From: CAYLQA01 sp964385695
GTDB lineage: Bacteria; Desulfobacterota; Desulfobulbia; Desulfobulbales; Desulfurivibrionaceae
Assembly: GCA_964385695.1 (NCBI GenBank)
Contig: CAYLQA010000014.1
Location: forward strand, 1-60,496
DNA length: 60,496 bases
Direction: 5' to 3'
Shown: positions 26,823-34,166 of the stretch, piece by piece
How the letters are laid out: each line of letters opens with the position of its first letter
How positions within the stretch are numbered: the first letter of the stretch is position 1
Program-made: the position numbers and the translations under genes
Notes under the pieces: generated by a model
Databases searched by the model: none
What the model saw: only the letters and a program-made list of their open reading frames with translations
What the model was told of the DNA's origin: nothing

Positions 26823-27281
26823 TTAATCCGATATTTTTTCGATGAGTTTGGGCAGAATGAGCCCGAAAAAACCGCCCTGCCCGTCTGCGACAAGAAATTG
26901 CCAGCCCAGATGCTCAAGGCAGTTGCCGCAATGGGCATAATGCCAGGCATAGCCGGGAAACCAGGAGAACTCCGTTGTGGGCGCCCCCTGAACCATGCAA
27001 CCGGGCGCCTTTACGAAACAGCCGATCTCAAAGAGGATGCCCTGGGGATTAAAAAAGGTGTGCAGCTGCTTACCGTTTCGCTCCGTGCGAAACTTCGCCG
27101 CAGTGATCGGATGGCCGCAGCCCTTGCAGATAATCCTATTTTTGCCTCCGTCATCCACGGCCGTTTCATCTGCCGCTTCTTTGTCGGCGTCGCTCTCCAT
27201 TGGCTCCTGCAAGGCCCATAATGGGATGCTTGCCGTGTCGATCTGTTCCGCCCTGGGGAGTCCTGCCCAAGTATCATTCAT
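26823..27281 (-). CDS. Cereblon-like CULT-domain protein
   Basis: 152 residues from ATG 27281 (a GTG codon just before it is the alternative). Residues ~48-150 match the CULT domain, the thalidomide-binding fold of eukaryotic cereblon, known in some bacteria from Magnetospirillum MsCI4. The signature FSWFPGYAWHYAHC...CLEHLGWQF is close to the human HSWFPGYAWTVAQC segment. The three cage tryptophans are W107, W113 and W127. Zinc cysteines are C52, C55, C118 and C121. The N-terminal ~45 residues are hydrophilic and variable. No ubiquitin ligase exists in bacteria, so its natural ligand is open; in bacteria the pocket binds uridine and cyclic imides in vitro. It stands alone in reverse orientation. 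Confidence 0.88.
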   Translation of the reverse strand: MNDTWAGLPRAEQIDTASIPLWALQEPMESDADKEAADETAVDDGGKNRIICKGCGHPITAAKFRTERNGKQLHTFFNPQGILFEIGCFVKAPGCMVQGAPTTEFSWFPGYAWHYAHCGNCLEHLGWQFLVADGQGGFFGLILPKLIEKISD

Positions 27282-27382
27282 CACAATATTTTTGCCCGAA
27301 AGAGTTCTGCTTGAATCGAACCACGCTCATGACATACTCTAAATGTATGGTGCCCAGCGCACAAACAAAACAAGGAGTGGGT

Positions 27383-27538
27383 ATGATTTTTCTTGCCACG
27401 GCCACATTTTCCGGAGAACACGTCAAGGAAGCGGCCAAGGCCTTTCTGGCCCTAAAAGCGGTGCCCGGCTTTCAGGTCCGCATCGAGCCACGGCTGGATA
27501 TGCAGGAGGCCTTGCTGAAGTTGCAAATCAAGCAGTAG
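27383..27538 (+). CDS. 51-residue orphan protein
   Basis: Short protein starting MIFLATATFSGEHVKEAAKAF with a strong ribosome-binding site (AAGGAG, six bases before the ATG). It has a helical C-terminus (DMQEALLKLQIKQ) and no cysteine or membrane segment. I know no family. It lies between the cereblon-like gene, transcribed divergently, and a phosphodiesterase gene in the same direction 87 bp downstream. A missense-free short frame with a good start supports expression; it could be a fragment of a larger protein. Confidence 0.5.
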   Translation: MIFLATATFSGEHVKEAAKAFLALKAVPGFQVRIEPRLDMQEALLKLQIKQ

Positions 27539-27625
27539 GCAGCGCAATCCGCCTTGAGCTTTTGCCGGGTGTTGGGTACTCTTTGCCCAACAACGTTAAT
27601 AGTTCACACCAGCAGGCAGGCCTTC

Positions 27626-28108
27626 ATGCACCCCATCACCATCGGCATCCTTTCAGACACCCACATCAGCCGGGTCAGCGATACCTTTCAGCAGCTGGCC
27701 GCAACCTGTTTTGCCCAGGCAGACATCATCCTCCACGCAGGCGATCTTACCGACCTCAGCATTTTAAGCGTTTTCCAGGATAAAGAGGTCCATACTGTGC
27801 ACGGCAATATGTGCAATGCCTCCTCCTACACCACCCTGCCCACGCAAAAGTTGATCCAGGTGGGCGATTTTTCCATCGGCCTGATCCACAAAGTAGGGCA
27901 CAGTTATGATTTTGAGGACCGGTTGATCGAGGTGTTTCCAGAGGCGGACTGTATTGTATACGGACACACCCATAACGCCGTGTGCCACCAAATCGGCGAT
28001 GTGCTGTACATCAACCCGGGCAGCTTTAACAGCCGCGGCACCTATGCCCTTTTACAGGTGGGTGAAAAACTCAAGGGCAGCATTCACCAAGTGGGAGACA
28101 AGCGATGA
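27626..28108 (+). CDS. YfcE-type metallophosphoesterase
   Basis: 160 residues starting at MHPITIGILSDTH; the upstream in-frame extension is rejected because it has no homology and the calcineurin-like core starts at once. Metal-binding motifs SDTH, GDLT, HGNMC, IHKVGH and YGHTHNA are all present in order. Such enzymes hydrolyse phosphodiesters with two metal ions in the cytoplasm; E. coli YfcE acts on artificial substrates and its true one is unknown. It overlaps the HIT gene by four bases (ATGA), an operon. Confidence 0.88.
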   Translation: MHPITIGILSDTHISRVSDTFQQLAATCFAQADIILHAGDLTDLSILSVFQDKEVHTVHGNMCNASSYTTLPTQKLIQVGDFSIGLIHKVGHSYDFEDRLIEVFPEADCIVYGHTHNAVCHQIGDVLYINPGSFNSRGTYALLQVGEKLKGSIHQVGDKR

Positions 28109-28590
28109 ACAACCTCTGGACCCCATGGCGTATGGAATATATCAAGGGCAAGGTGGGCAAGGAAGGCGGCTGCATCTTCTGCGCCGCGCCGGACAAGGCC
28201 CACTCCAAGGAAGATCTGATCCTGCACCGGGATGAACTGCTGGTGGTCCTGATGAACCGCTTCCCATACAGCAACGGCCACCTGCTAATTGCCCCGGCAA
28301 GGCACGTGGCAGATATTACAGATCTCAACGAGACAGAAAACGCGTCCATCTCCGGTATGCTCCAACATTGCGCCACGGTATTACGCAAGCACCTTAAGCC
28401 CCATGGCCTCAACATTGGCCTTAACCTGGGCGAGGTCGCAGGCGCGGGCCTGGCCAGCCACCTGCATTACCACATCGTGCCCCGCTGGGAGGGCGATCAT
28501 AACTTCATGGCCGTCCTGGCCGACATCCGCACCATCCCGGAGCATATCGAAAAAACATTCGATACACTGCTGCCGGAATTTTCCGGCTGA
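28105..28590 (+). CDS. HIT-family nucleotide hydrolase (Ap4A phosphorylase-like)
   Basis: 161 residues. The histidine triad is SHLHYHIVPRW and the N-terminal WTPWRMEYIKG plus the zinc-like CIFC pair are typical of the HIT branch found beside metallophosphoesterases, acting on dinucleoside polyphosphates or AMP-lysine-type compounds. It is translationally coupled to the YfcE-type gene (ATGA overlap). Both point to nucleotide clean-up, though the real substrate is unknown. Confidence 0.87.
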   Translation: MNNLWTPWRMEYIKGKVGKEGGCIFCAAPDKAHSKEDLILHRDELLVVLMNRFPYSNGHLLIAPARHVADITDLNETENASISGMLQHCATVLRKHLKPHGLNIGLNLGEVAGAGLASHLHYHIVPRWEGDHNFMAVLADIRTIPEHIEKTFDTLLPEFSG

Positions 28591-28620
28591 ACAATTCCCC
28601 ATGAGCCCCCCTGGCACAGC

Positions 28621-28799
28621 ATGGAATACTCCGTAAAGGAACAAGCAGACATACAAGCCGTTGTCATTAAAGCCTCGGGCATAATCAACACCACGGTGGC
28701 GAGCACCGCCTGCATTTGGAAAAGGCTGCAAAATTTGAAGGGTTCCTCCCCAAGCATTTTACCGCCAGAAGTGAGGCATTAAACTGGCTCATGCAATAG
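28621..28799 (+). pseudogene. Remnant of a small STAS/SpoIIAA-like gene
   Basis: In frame from 28621 the start MEYSVKEQADIQAVVIKASGI looks like the first strand of a small domain. After about 45 codons, the sequence that looks like a proper C-terminus (HFTARSEALNWLMQ, ending 28799) continues only in the next frame. The family resemblance (…DREEALEWL ends) is loose. It is best read as a decayed gene with an internal loss and a frameshift. Confidence 0.45.
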
Positions 28800-28857
28800 C
28801 TCACTCTTGAAGCTGAAACGGGAAATACCCCTCCACAATCTGAAGAGGTTGTATCTC

Positions 28858-29763
28858 ATGAAATTTCTGAAAACCATTTCCCTCATCACCTTTGCAGCGC
28901 TCTGTATCGCAGCACCAAGCAAAAAGGCACATTCCGAGCCGACCATTGACACCAATTTTGAGCAGTACATTATTGACCGAGACGAATTGGGCAAGGCGGA
29001 AAAAATCACCTTTGGCAAGTCACGCAAAGCAAGCCCGGACAAGGTATACACAACGCAACAGGAAAGGGGCGTCATCCAAACCGGCCTGACCCCGCTCTTT
29101 GACAAGGCTGTAACCTGCAGGCCCATTGATAGCGAGATTTGGGCCAAAGACTATACACGCAAACGGGGCAAGCCCGCCCACCATAAGGGCATCGATATTC
29201 CCGCCCCCCGCGGCACGGCAATCCTTGCGGTTGCCGACGGCACAGTGGTTGGCAAGTTTCTGAACAAGAAAAACCCAAAAGGTATTGAAATTGTTTTGCG
29301 CCACGAGCCAGAGGACACCGGCCTGCCCATGTGGACCTACAGCCAGTACACCCACCTGCTTGCAATGCCCGAGCTGCCCATTGGGGCCAGGGTAAAGATG
29401 GGCGAAGAAATCGGCAAAACAAGCAATACCGGGATCTCGGGCAGAGAGGCGAGAAGGAAAAATACCGGCAAATCACGCAAAGGCCGCGGGCGTGGTAAGG
29501 TCAGGCGCGATGCCCTGCACTTTGCTATTTTTTACAGCAATAGCCCAAAGTATTCCACCAGCAGAAAAGGCATTATCCCCTTGGATGGGTACTTCATGGA
29601 CCCAAACGCCTTTTATAGAAAAAACGCTCCGTTTGATTCCCCCTCCATGAAAAATCTTCCGGCCACGGAAAAACAGATCCCCACCCCCTACATGACCGAT
29701 GACGGACAATTTGTCCCACAAGAGACCAAGGTGATTTGGCCGTATGCGTGTTCGGCCAAATAA
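28858..29763 (+). CDS. Secreted M23-family peptidase-like protein, catalytic residue missing
   Basis: 301 residues from ATG 28858. A signal peptide (residues 1-26) is followed by a ~70-residue linker and an M23/LytM domain at ~105-230. The zinc ligands H109 and D113 (HKGID) and H221 (LHF) remain, and H166 (YTH) is present. The position of the second catalytic histidine of HxH is alanine (A219), and a basic insertion rich in Arg/Lys (196-217) precedes it. It may therefore be an inactive EnvC/NlpD-like regulator of amidases, or act weakly. It is separated by ~120 bp from the Fic gene. Confidence 0.82.
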   Translation: MKFLKTISLITFAALCIAAPSKKAHSEPTIDTNFEQYIIDRDELGKAEKITFGKSRKASPDKVYTTQQERGVIQTGLTPLFDKAVTCRPIDSEIWAKDYTRKRGKPAHHKGIDIPAPRGTAILAVADGTVVGKFLNKKNPKGIEIVLRHEPEDTGLPMWTYSQYTHLLAMPELPIGARVKMGEEIGKTSNTGISGREARRKNTGKSRKGRGRGKVRRDALHFAIFYSNSPKYSTSRKGIIPLDGYFMDPNAFYRKNAPFDSPSMKNLPATEKQIPTPYMTDDGQFVPQETKVIWPYACSAK

Positions 29764-29801
29764 TTCCTATTGTACTGGTCCAAATCGAGAAAACGACACC
29801 A

Positions 29802-29900
29802 GGCAATGATCGGATAGAAAAAAATAACACCTATCCGATCATTGCCAGATTGACGACACAACAATGATCGGATAACGTAAAAATTATGCTATCCGATCAT
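29802..29900. promoter_or_regulatory. Four-copy operator repeat of the fic gene
   Basis: The 11-mer ATGATCGGATA or its complement occurs four times: 29806-29816, 29831-29842 region (reverse), 29864-29874, and 29890-29900 (reverse). Copies 1 and 2 form 16-bp perfect inverted arms (29802-29817 and 29831-29846). Copy 4 covers codons 2-5 of the fic gene, whose ATG is at 29886. A bound protein would block both transcription and translation start. Confidence 0.8.
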
Positions 29901-30803
29901 ACGAGAAAGATCCTTACCCGGATCGACGGAGGCAAAAGCCTCATTGATAAGCACCGCCCTTTATCTCCTTCCGTGCTCTCCAGACTGCGGGAACAGTTGG
30001 TCCTTGACTGGACTTATAACTCCAATGCAATAGAGGGCAATACCCTCACCCTTAAAGAGACCATGCTGGTTCTCCAGGAGGGAGTCACTATTGGCCGCAA
30101 GTCCATGGTGGAGCATCTGGAGGCCACTAATCACCAGAAGGCCATAGGCTTTGTCGAAGAATTGGCAAAAAAGGGTGACCCAATACAGGAAAGAAATATC
30201 CGGGAGATCCACGGGATTATCCTCTCGGAGATAGACCCGAAATATGCCGGGCGTTATCGTGATATCCAGGTACGGATCAGCGGTGCAAGCCATACTCCCC
30301 CTGATCCCCTCCAGATACCGGAGTTAATGGCAGCCTTTGGCCAAGAGTATCTCGGCAAAACAGATTTGCACCCGGTATGTCAGGCTGCAATGGCCCATTT
30401 TAACCTGGTTGCCATTCATCCCTTTACGGATGGCAATGGCAGAACCGCACGGTTACTCATGAACCTGCTGCTGCTCAAGGCAGGGTATTTTCCTGCAGTT
30501 ATCCTCAAAAACGACCGGCTAAAATATTACAAATGCCTGGAAAAAGCCAATAAAGGAAATGTCGATGATTTTATCATCCTCGTGGCCCGGGCCCTGGAGA
30601 GAACGATCTATCTCTATATGGAAGCCATTCCTGGCTTGACGAGTCGATTTCTTACCCTGGCCGAGGCAGCCAAGAACTCACCCTACTCCAAGGAGTATCT
30701 TAATGTCCTGGCACGGCGCGGAACAATTCCAGCCTTTAAACTACGGCGTAATTGGCTTATTGCCCCAGAGGCGCTGGCGGCCTATGTTAAGAGTAGGAAG
30801 TAG
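29886..30803 (+). CDS. Fic-domain protein with C-terminal HTH
   Basis: 305 residues. The Fic motif HPFTDGNGRTAR begins at H178 and is intact, so AMPylation of a target protein is likely. The inhibitory helix motif SNAIEG (S46, E50, G51) lies N-terminal, making this a class II, self-inhibited Fic. Residues ~255-300 (TLAEAAKNSPYSKEYLNVLARRGTIPAF… APEALAAYV) are an excisionase/MerR-type DNA-binding helix-turn-helix. ATG 29886 is the only start possible before an upstream stop, and no Shine-Dalgarno is seen. The flanking repeats suggest it regulates itself. The yefM-yoeB pair follows convergently. Confidence 0.9.
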   Translation: MLSDHTRKILTRIDGGKSLIDKHRPLSPSVLSRLREQLVLDWTYNSNAIEGNTLTLKETMLVLQEGVTIGRKSMVEHLEATNHQKAIGFVEELAKKGDPIQERNIREIHGIILSEIDPKYAGRYRDIQVRISGASHTPPDPLQIPELMAAFGQEYLGKTDLHPVCQAAMAHFNLVAIHPFTDGNGRTARLLMNLLLLKAGYFPAVILKNDRLKYYKCLEKANKGNVDDFIILVARALERTIYLYMEAIPGLTSRFLTLAEAAKNSPYSKEYLNVLARRGTIPAFKLRRNWLIAPEALAAYVKSRK

Positions 30804-30843
30804 TAGATCGATTTAAAGTGGAAGCGATGTTTCAATGCGAAAA

Positions 30844-31098
30844 TTAATAGTGATAACGTAATTGCGCTATGAAAATGGCCTCGTCCTCGACCTTGTAAAC
30901 AATTCGATGCTCATCTGTAATGCGGCGGGACCAATAACCGGAAAGGCCATGTTTTAAAGGCTCCGGTTTGCCGACTCCCTCATAGGGCATCCGCTGGATG
31001 TCACGGATGAGATGGTTGATGCGTTTGACAATCTTTTTGTCGGTCCGCGGCCAATAAAGGTAATCCTTCCAGGCATGTTCGGAAAAAATGGGCTTCAA
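30844..31098 (-). CDS. yoeB: YoeB-family toxin
   Basis: 84 residues, exactly the size of YoeB. It has the RelE fold: LYWPRTDKKIVKRINHLI, GLSGYWSRRITDEHRIVYKV and the C-terminal catalytic YHY, preceded by LR. YoeB cleaves mRNA on the ribosome when unbound by YefM. Its ATG overlaps the yefM stop by four bases, so the antitoxin is made first. The C-terminal gene end lies 40 bp from the convergent fic stop. Confidence 0.95.
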   Translation of the reverse strand: MKPIFSEHAWKDYLYWPRTDKKIVKRINHLIRDIQRMPYEGVGKPEPLKHGLSGYWSRRITDEHRIVYKVEDEAIFIAQLRYHY

Positions 31099-31346
31099 TC
31101 CGCAAGCTCCCTTTCTTGCCCTTCTCCCAGCTCGAGCTCAGCAATGGATTCCAGCAGCCTGCGTGCATTTTTTGGACTTCTCAAAAGATAGGCTGTCTCC
31201 TCAAGAGCCTCATAATCCTCAAGAGACATCATAACAACCGGTTCAGCGGTTTTTCTGGTGATGACAACCGGGGCATGGTCTTCACAAACCTTTTCCATCG
31301 TCTTTGCCAGGTTGCCCCGGGCCGAGGTGTATGTGATGGTATTCAT
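31095..31346 (-). CDS. yefM: YefM-family antitoxin
   Basis: 83 residues from the ATG at 31346 (an upstream ATG in the same frame is rejected because GGGGGAAT precedes this one and the family starts MNTITYTSARGNL). The Phd/YefM fold binds DNA through its N-terminal dimer and neutralises YoeB through the flexible C-terminus (AELELGEGQERELAD). It precedes yoeB in the operon and normally represses the pair's promoter together with the toxin. The TGTACA hexamer just upstream is its likely binding site. Confidence 0.93.
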   Translation of the reverse strand: MNTITYTSARGNLAKTMEKVCEDHAPVVITRKTAEPVVMMSLEDYEALEETAYLLRSPKNARRLLESIAELELGEGQERELAD

Positions 31347-31366
31347 AGAATTCCCCCAAACGAACA

Positions 31367-31372
31367 TGTACA
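31367..31372. promoter_or_regulatory. TGTACA box of the yefM-yoeB promoter
   Basis: TGTACA, the core hexamer recognised by E. coli YefM, lies 21 bp upstream of the yefM start. Only one copy is evident. The match is short, so this is a suggestion. Confidence 0.45.
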
Positions 31373-31406
31373 CTTTAGGACATCATATACCCTACCCGTA
31401 AACAAG

Positions 31407-31564
31407 TCAACCTTTGGCCTTCTCACGCACCTTGTCGTTAAACTTCTCAGGCAGGATGAGGTAGCGCTCGTGGGTGCCTGTGCTGATGAGGGCGCGCTGT
31501 TATCTTGGGCCTCGATCTCAAAAAGGAGTCGCCTGCCCTCCACCTCCTTCAGTTTCACCCGCAT
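31407..31564 (-). pseudogene. Remnant of an FlK-like thioesterase gene
   Basis: The reverse strand reads VKLKEVEGRRLLFEIEAQD and then, after a one-base frame change, LISTGTHERYLILPEKF and NDKVREKAKG with a stop. This is the C-terminal half of hot-dog thioesterases of the fluoroacetyl-CoA thioesterase group (RRLxFxVEAxD … GTHERFxI). The N-terminal half is missing. Confidence 0.65.
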
Positions 31565-31582
31565 GGTGAGAAGGGGTATTTT

Positions 31583-31750
31583 TTAGATCAACTCGTAGCG
31601 GGCCGCCAGCACGACAGCTTGGGGTGAGGACAGGTCAAAACCCCGTCCCGTTTCACCGAAAAATTGCTGTAGCCTGAGAGATACAGCCGCTTGCTCTTTT
31701 TGAAAAAATTTAATTGCGATCAATGCAAGCCTGCCTTTTTGCTTTTTCTT
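31583..31750 (-). pseudogene. Open remnant of an unidentified gene
   Basis: Fifty-five open codons without a credible start (GRLALIAIKFFQKEQAAVSL then GFDLSSPQAVVLAARYELI and stop). It looks like a gene 3' end cut off upstream. I do not recognise the family. It directly precedes the thioesterase remnant, so both may belong to one decayed operon. Confidence 0.3.
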
Positions 31751-32142
31751 CTAGTGAATAGCAACATTAACTTCTAGTTTATTTTTTCTTTAATTTCTAG
31801 CGTGAGTTGACCGGAGGTCGTAATGCCACGGGTAAGAAAAAGCCTCCCTAGATATTGACCGACTCTCTTCAGGTCGCACGGTCAGCTGCCAGAGATAAGG
31901 TTGCTCACCCTGCAAACAACGCAATAAGGAAATCCCCTTATTCTTGACAGGACTGTCACGGATAAAGATGCCTCCCCACTGCCCATATTACCGTATTTTT
32001 TCCGTAGTGTTTTTTGTGCAAAGTGTTTGTTATGCTGAGTTGTTTTCAAGGTTAGAGTACCCGAGAGAATGGGCATTCTGCTTTTTCGTTTCCTGTTAGA
32101 CAGTAGGTGTTTAATGCATGATTAAAACTATGGAGAGATGAA
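31751..32142. other. Gene-free stretch between remnants
   Basis: About 390 bp, AT-rich at 31730-31800. Only short open frames occur and none has a ribosome-binding site or family resemblance. Nothing else was seen. Confidence 0.5.
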
Positions 32143-32413
32143 ATGAGCTTTGATGAAAAAATAGCAGCCGTGATTCAGTGTTTCTGTGTCAAGAATAAAG
32201 ATTTGACCCCACATTGAGACAGAAGCGGATGTCAGTGATGAGAATGTGGAGCTTTACCAGGTCCTGCTCAGTACCGTCTCTGTGACCCTGGTCTTTCTGG
32301 GGGCCTATTTGTGGCTTACCTTGAACTGGGCAGCCACCCTTTCAATCTGTGTTGCCTGGGTAACCACCTTTAACGGTGTCACTTCCGCCCTAGTTTCAAA
32401 GAAAATTACATAG
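32143..32413 (+). pseudogene. Frameshifted small membrane protein gene
   Basis: A start with GGAGAG nine bases upstream opens MSFDEKIAAVIQCFCVKNKD and stops after 24 codons. One base later, at the CCCC run near 32203-32206, the +1 frame continues HIETEADVSDENVELYQVLL then two hydrophobic helices (STVSVTLVFLGAYLWL, WAATLSICVAWVTTF) to TAG 32413. Joined, it is a ~90-residue protein with two membrane segments. A sequencing error or programmed slippage would also explain it. Confidence 0.5.
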
Positions 32414-32684
32414 CCATTTTCGCGGTAGGTCGTCACCCGTTTGACCCTATATTTGACATGCAGGGCCGATCTATTTGTCATTTAGTAAACGAAGATGAAT
32501 ACAGTTAATGGTATACTCTAATCATACCGGAATAGGTCCGGGATGATTATGGAGGCCTTCACTATTTCCAAATCGTTTTACCTTGACCGGAAGGCTTGCG
32601 GACAAGTTCCCTCGCTTTGTTCGGCGTCAGGTTGTTTCAACCGTTAGGCGACTTTATCAGCAATATCACAGGATCAGCAGAACC

Positions 32685-33038
32685 ATGAAATTTATCGAAG
32701 TCATCTCTTTCGCCGGCTACACTATTGAGGCGATTGGCGTATTTGTACTCGTTTTGGGGTCGTGCATTTCCTCTGTCGTCTTCATTCGCACTTTTAGACA
32801 GCTGCCTGAAGGTGTTGCCTATCGTACTTACCGACGACAGTTAGGACGATCAATCATTTTGGGTCTAGAGTTTCTAATTGCCGGCGATATCATACGGACC
32901 GTTGTTGTTGCACATACCTTAGAGAACATTGCCGTCCTCGGCCTGATCATATTAATCCGCTCCTTTCTTACCGTGACACTTCACCTTGAAGTTGAAGGCC
33001 GATGGCCATGGCAAACAGAAAAGCACCATACAGAATAG
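32685..33038 (+). CDS. DUF1622 membrane protein
   Basis: 117 residues from ATG 32685, which is preferred over an upstream non-ATG because the family begins with a short helix there and AGGATCAGCAG precedes it. Three hydrophobic helices (about 6-28, 50-70, 82-100) and the segment YRTYRRQLGRSIILGLEFLIAGDIIRTVVVAHTLENIAVLGLIILIRSFLTVTLHLEVEGRWPW match DUF1622, a small membrane family without known function. It stands among decayed genes. Confidence 0.85.
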   Translation: MKFIEVISFAGYTIEAIGVFVLVLGSCISSVVFIRTFRQLPEGVAYRTYRRQLGRSIILGLEFLIAGDIIRTVVVAHTLENIAVLGLIILIRSFLTVTLHLEVEGRWPWQTEKHHTE

Positions 33039-33059
33039 CTTCACATTGCACACAGAAAC

Positions 33060-33143
33060 CTACCGGATACGTAACTCTCGCATCGTCTCAGCCGGGCTCT
33101 GCCCAAAGTAACGTTTGAACTCCCGACTGAATTGAGGTGGCAA
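33060..33143 (-). pseudogene. C-terminal fragment of an AraC-family regulator
   Basis: The reverse strand reads PQFSREFKRYFGQSPAETMRELRIR and a stop, the recognition-helix end of an AraC/XylS regulator. No upstream coding sequence continues it. It is the 3' relic of a lost gene. Confidence 0.65.
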
Positions 33144-33343
33144 GAGGGTCAGGCTTAACTTATGGGTGTTTGGTAAGGTTTCTCTATTCTCGTCAAATAC
33201 CTATATGTCAAGCCTTGCCCCCCGTTGCGTCCATTTACATAGCCGTGAAAATATAATATTAAAAGATCTGCTCCGAATACCGAGGTGAAGGATCGGGAAA
33301 AACTGACTACGCCTGTGCAACCCAGAGAGGTAAAACAAAACAG
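33144..33343. other. Short gene-free stretch
   Basis: A TATAAT-like sequence at 33252-33257 lacks a well-spaced -35. No gene was seen. Confidence 0.4.
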
Positions 33344-33664
33344 ATGGAAATTTGGTCCCAAAGCCCTCATGTTGAAAGCAACAATCGCATCATTGCTGCC
33401 CAGCCGCAATCAAGGACGCAGCTTGTGGAGGTGCCATTCCGGCAAGAGGCTCCACTTGCCACGGTAGACTATGGTGAGATGCTGATTACCATCATCAAGG
33501 GCAAGGGTTTTATCGTGACAGCTGAGGAGAAGCACCCTGTATGCCAGGGAGACCAGATCTACCTGGCGGAAGGGGATGAGTTTGCTCTGTTGGCGGCCAG
33601 TCAGGATGAGCCTTTTGTAGCGCAAAGCCATTGGGCCCCCAATATTTTTGAGCAGCTCTTTTAG
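33344..33664 (+). CDS. Cupin-fold small protein
   Basis: 106 residues starting at 33344 (GAGAGG about 12 bases upstream). The sequence alternates short strands as in a single cupin barrel: EVPFRQEAPLATVDYGEMLITIIKGKGFIVTAEEKHPVCQGDQIYLAEGDEFALLA. The canonical metal-binding histidines are reduced, with only one His (KHPV) in the first motif position. It may bind a small ligand without metal. It is 64 bp ahead of the DUF454 gene. Confidence 0.65.
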   Translation: MEIWSQSPHVESNNRIIAAQPQSRTQLVEVPFRQEAPLATVDYGEMLITIIKGKGFIVTAEEKHPVCQGDQIYLAEGDEFALLAASQDEPFVAQSHWAPNIFEQLF

Positions 33665-33728
33665 GTGAATTCGTGAGTGTGTTAGATATACCCGGCGTCT
33701 CAGGTTTGGGGCGTGACCAGTATTAGCT

Positions 33729-34148
33729 ATGTCAGCAATGTTTAATAAAATCAAAGAAAACAGAGCGTTCCGTCTATTGCTCGTTGCTGTTGGCCTGTGT
33801 GCCGTGGGACTTGGTGTGCTGGGCATTTTTATACCGCTGTTGCCAACAGTCCCCCTTCTATTATTGGCTGCAGCCTGTTTTGCTCGGAGCTCTGACCGGT
33901 TCCATACCTGGCTCCTGGGCCACCCACGCTTGGGCCCGGTGATTCACTGCTTTTGGGAAGGCGGCGGAATACCGAGACGCACCAAGCTCAAGGCCATCGT
34001 TATGGTTTGGTTTTCCCTACTCCTCTCTCTCTACTGGGTTTGGGGAAATAAATGGGGAGGAGCAGTTCTTCTGATCGTAGGTTTTTTTCTTACCGTGTAT
34101 TTGATCCGTTTACCTGTTGCCGGTCTCTTGGACAGCGAAACAGAGTGA
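33729..34148 (+). CDS. DUF454 (YbaN) family membrane protein
   Basis: 139 residues with four hydrophobic segments. The family signature GVLGIFIPLLPTVPLLLLAAACFARSSDRFHTWLLGHPRLGPVI is complete. YbaN-type proteins lie in the inner membrane and have no assigned function. It ends 18 bp before the stop of the convergent J-domain gene. Confidence 0.9.
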   Translation: MSAMFNKIKENRAFRLLLVAVGLCAVGLGVLGIFIPLLPTVPLLLLAAACFARSSDRFHTWLLGHPRLGPVIHCFWEGGGIPRRTKLKAIVMVWFSLLLSLYWVWGNKWGGAVLLIVGFFLTVYLIRLPVAGLLDSETE

Positions 34149-34166
34149 AGTGAAAAGGGGACAAAT

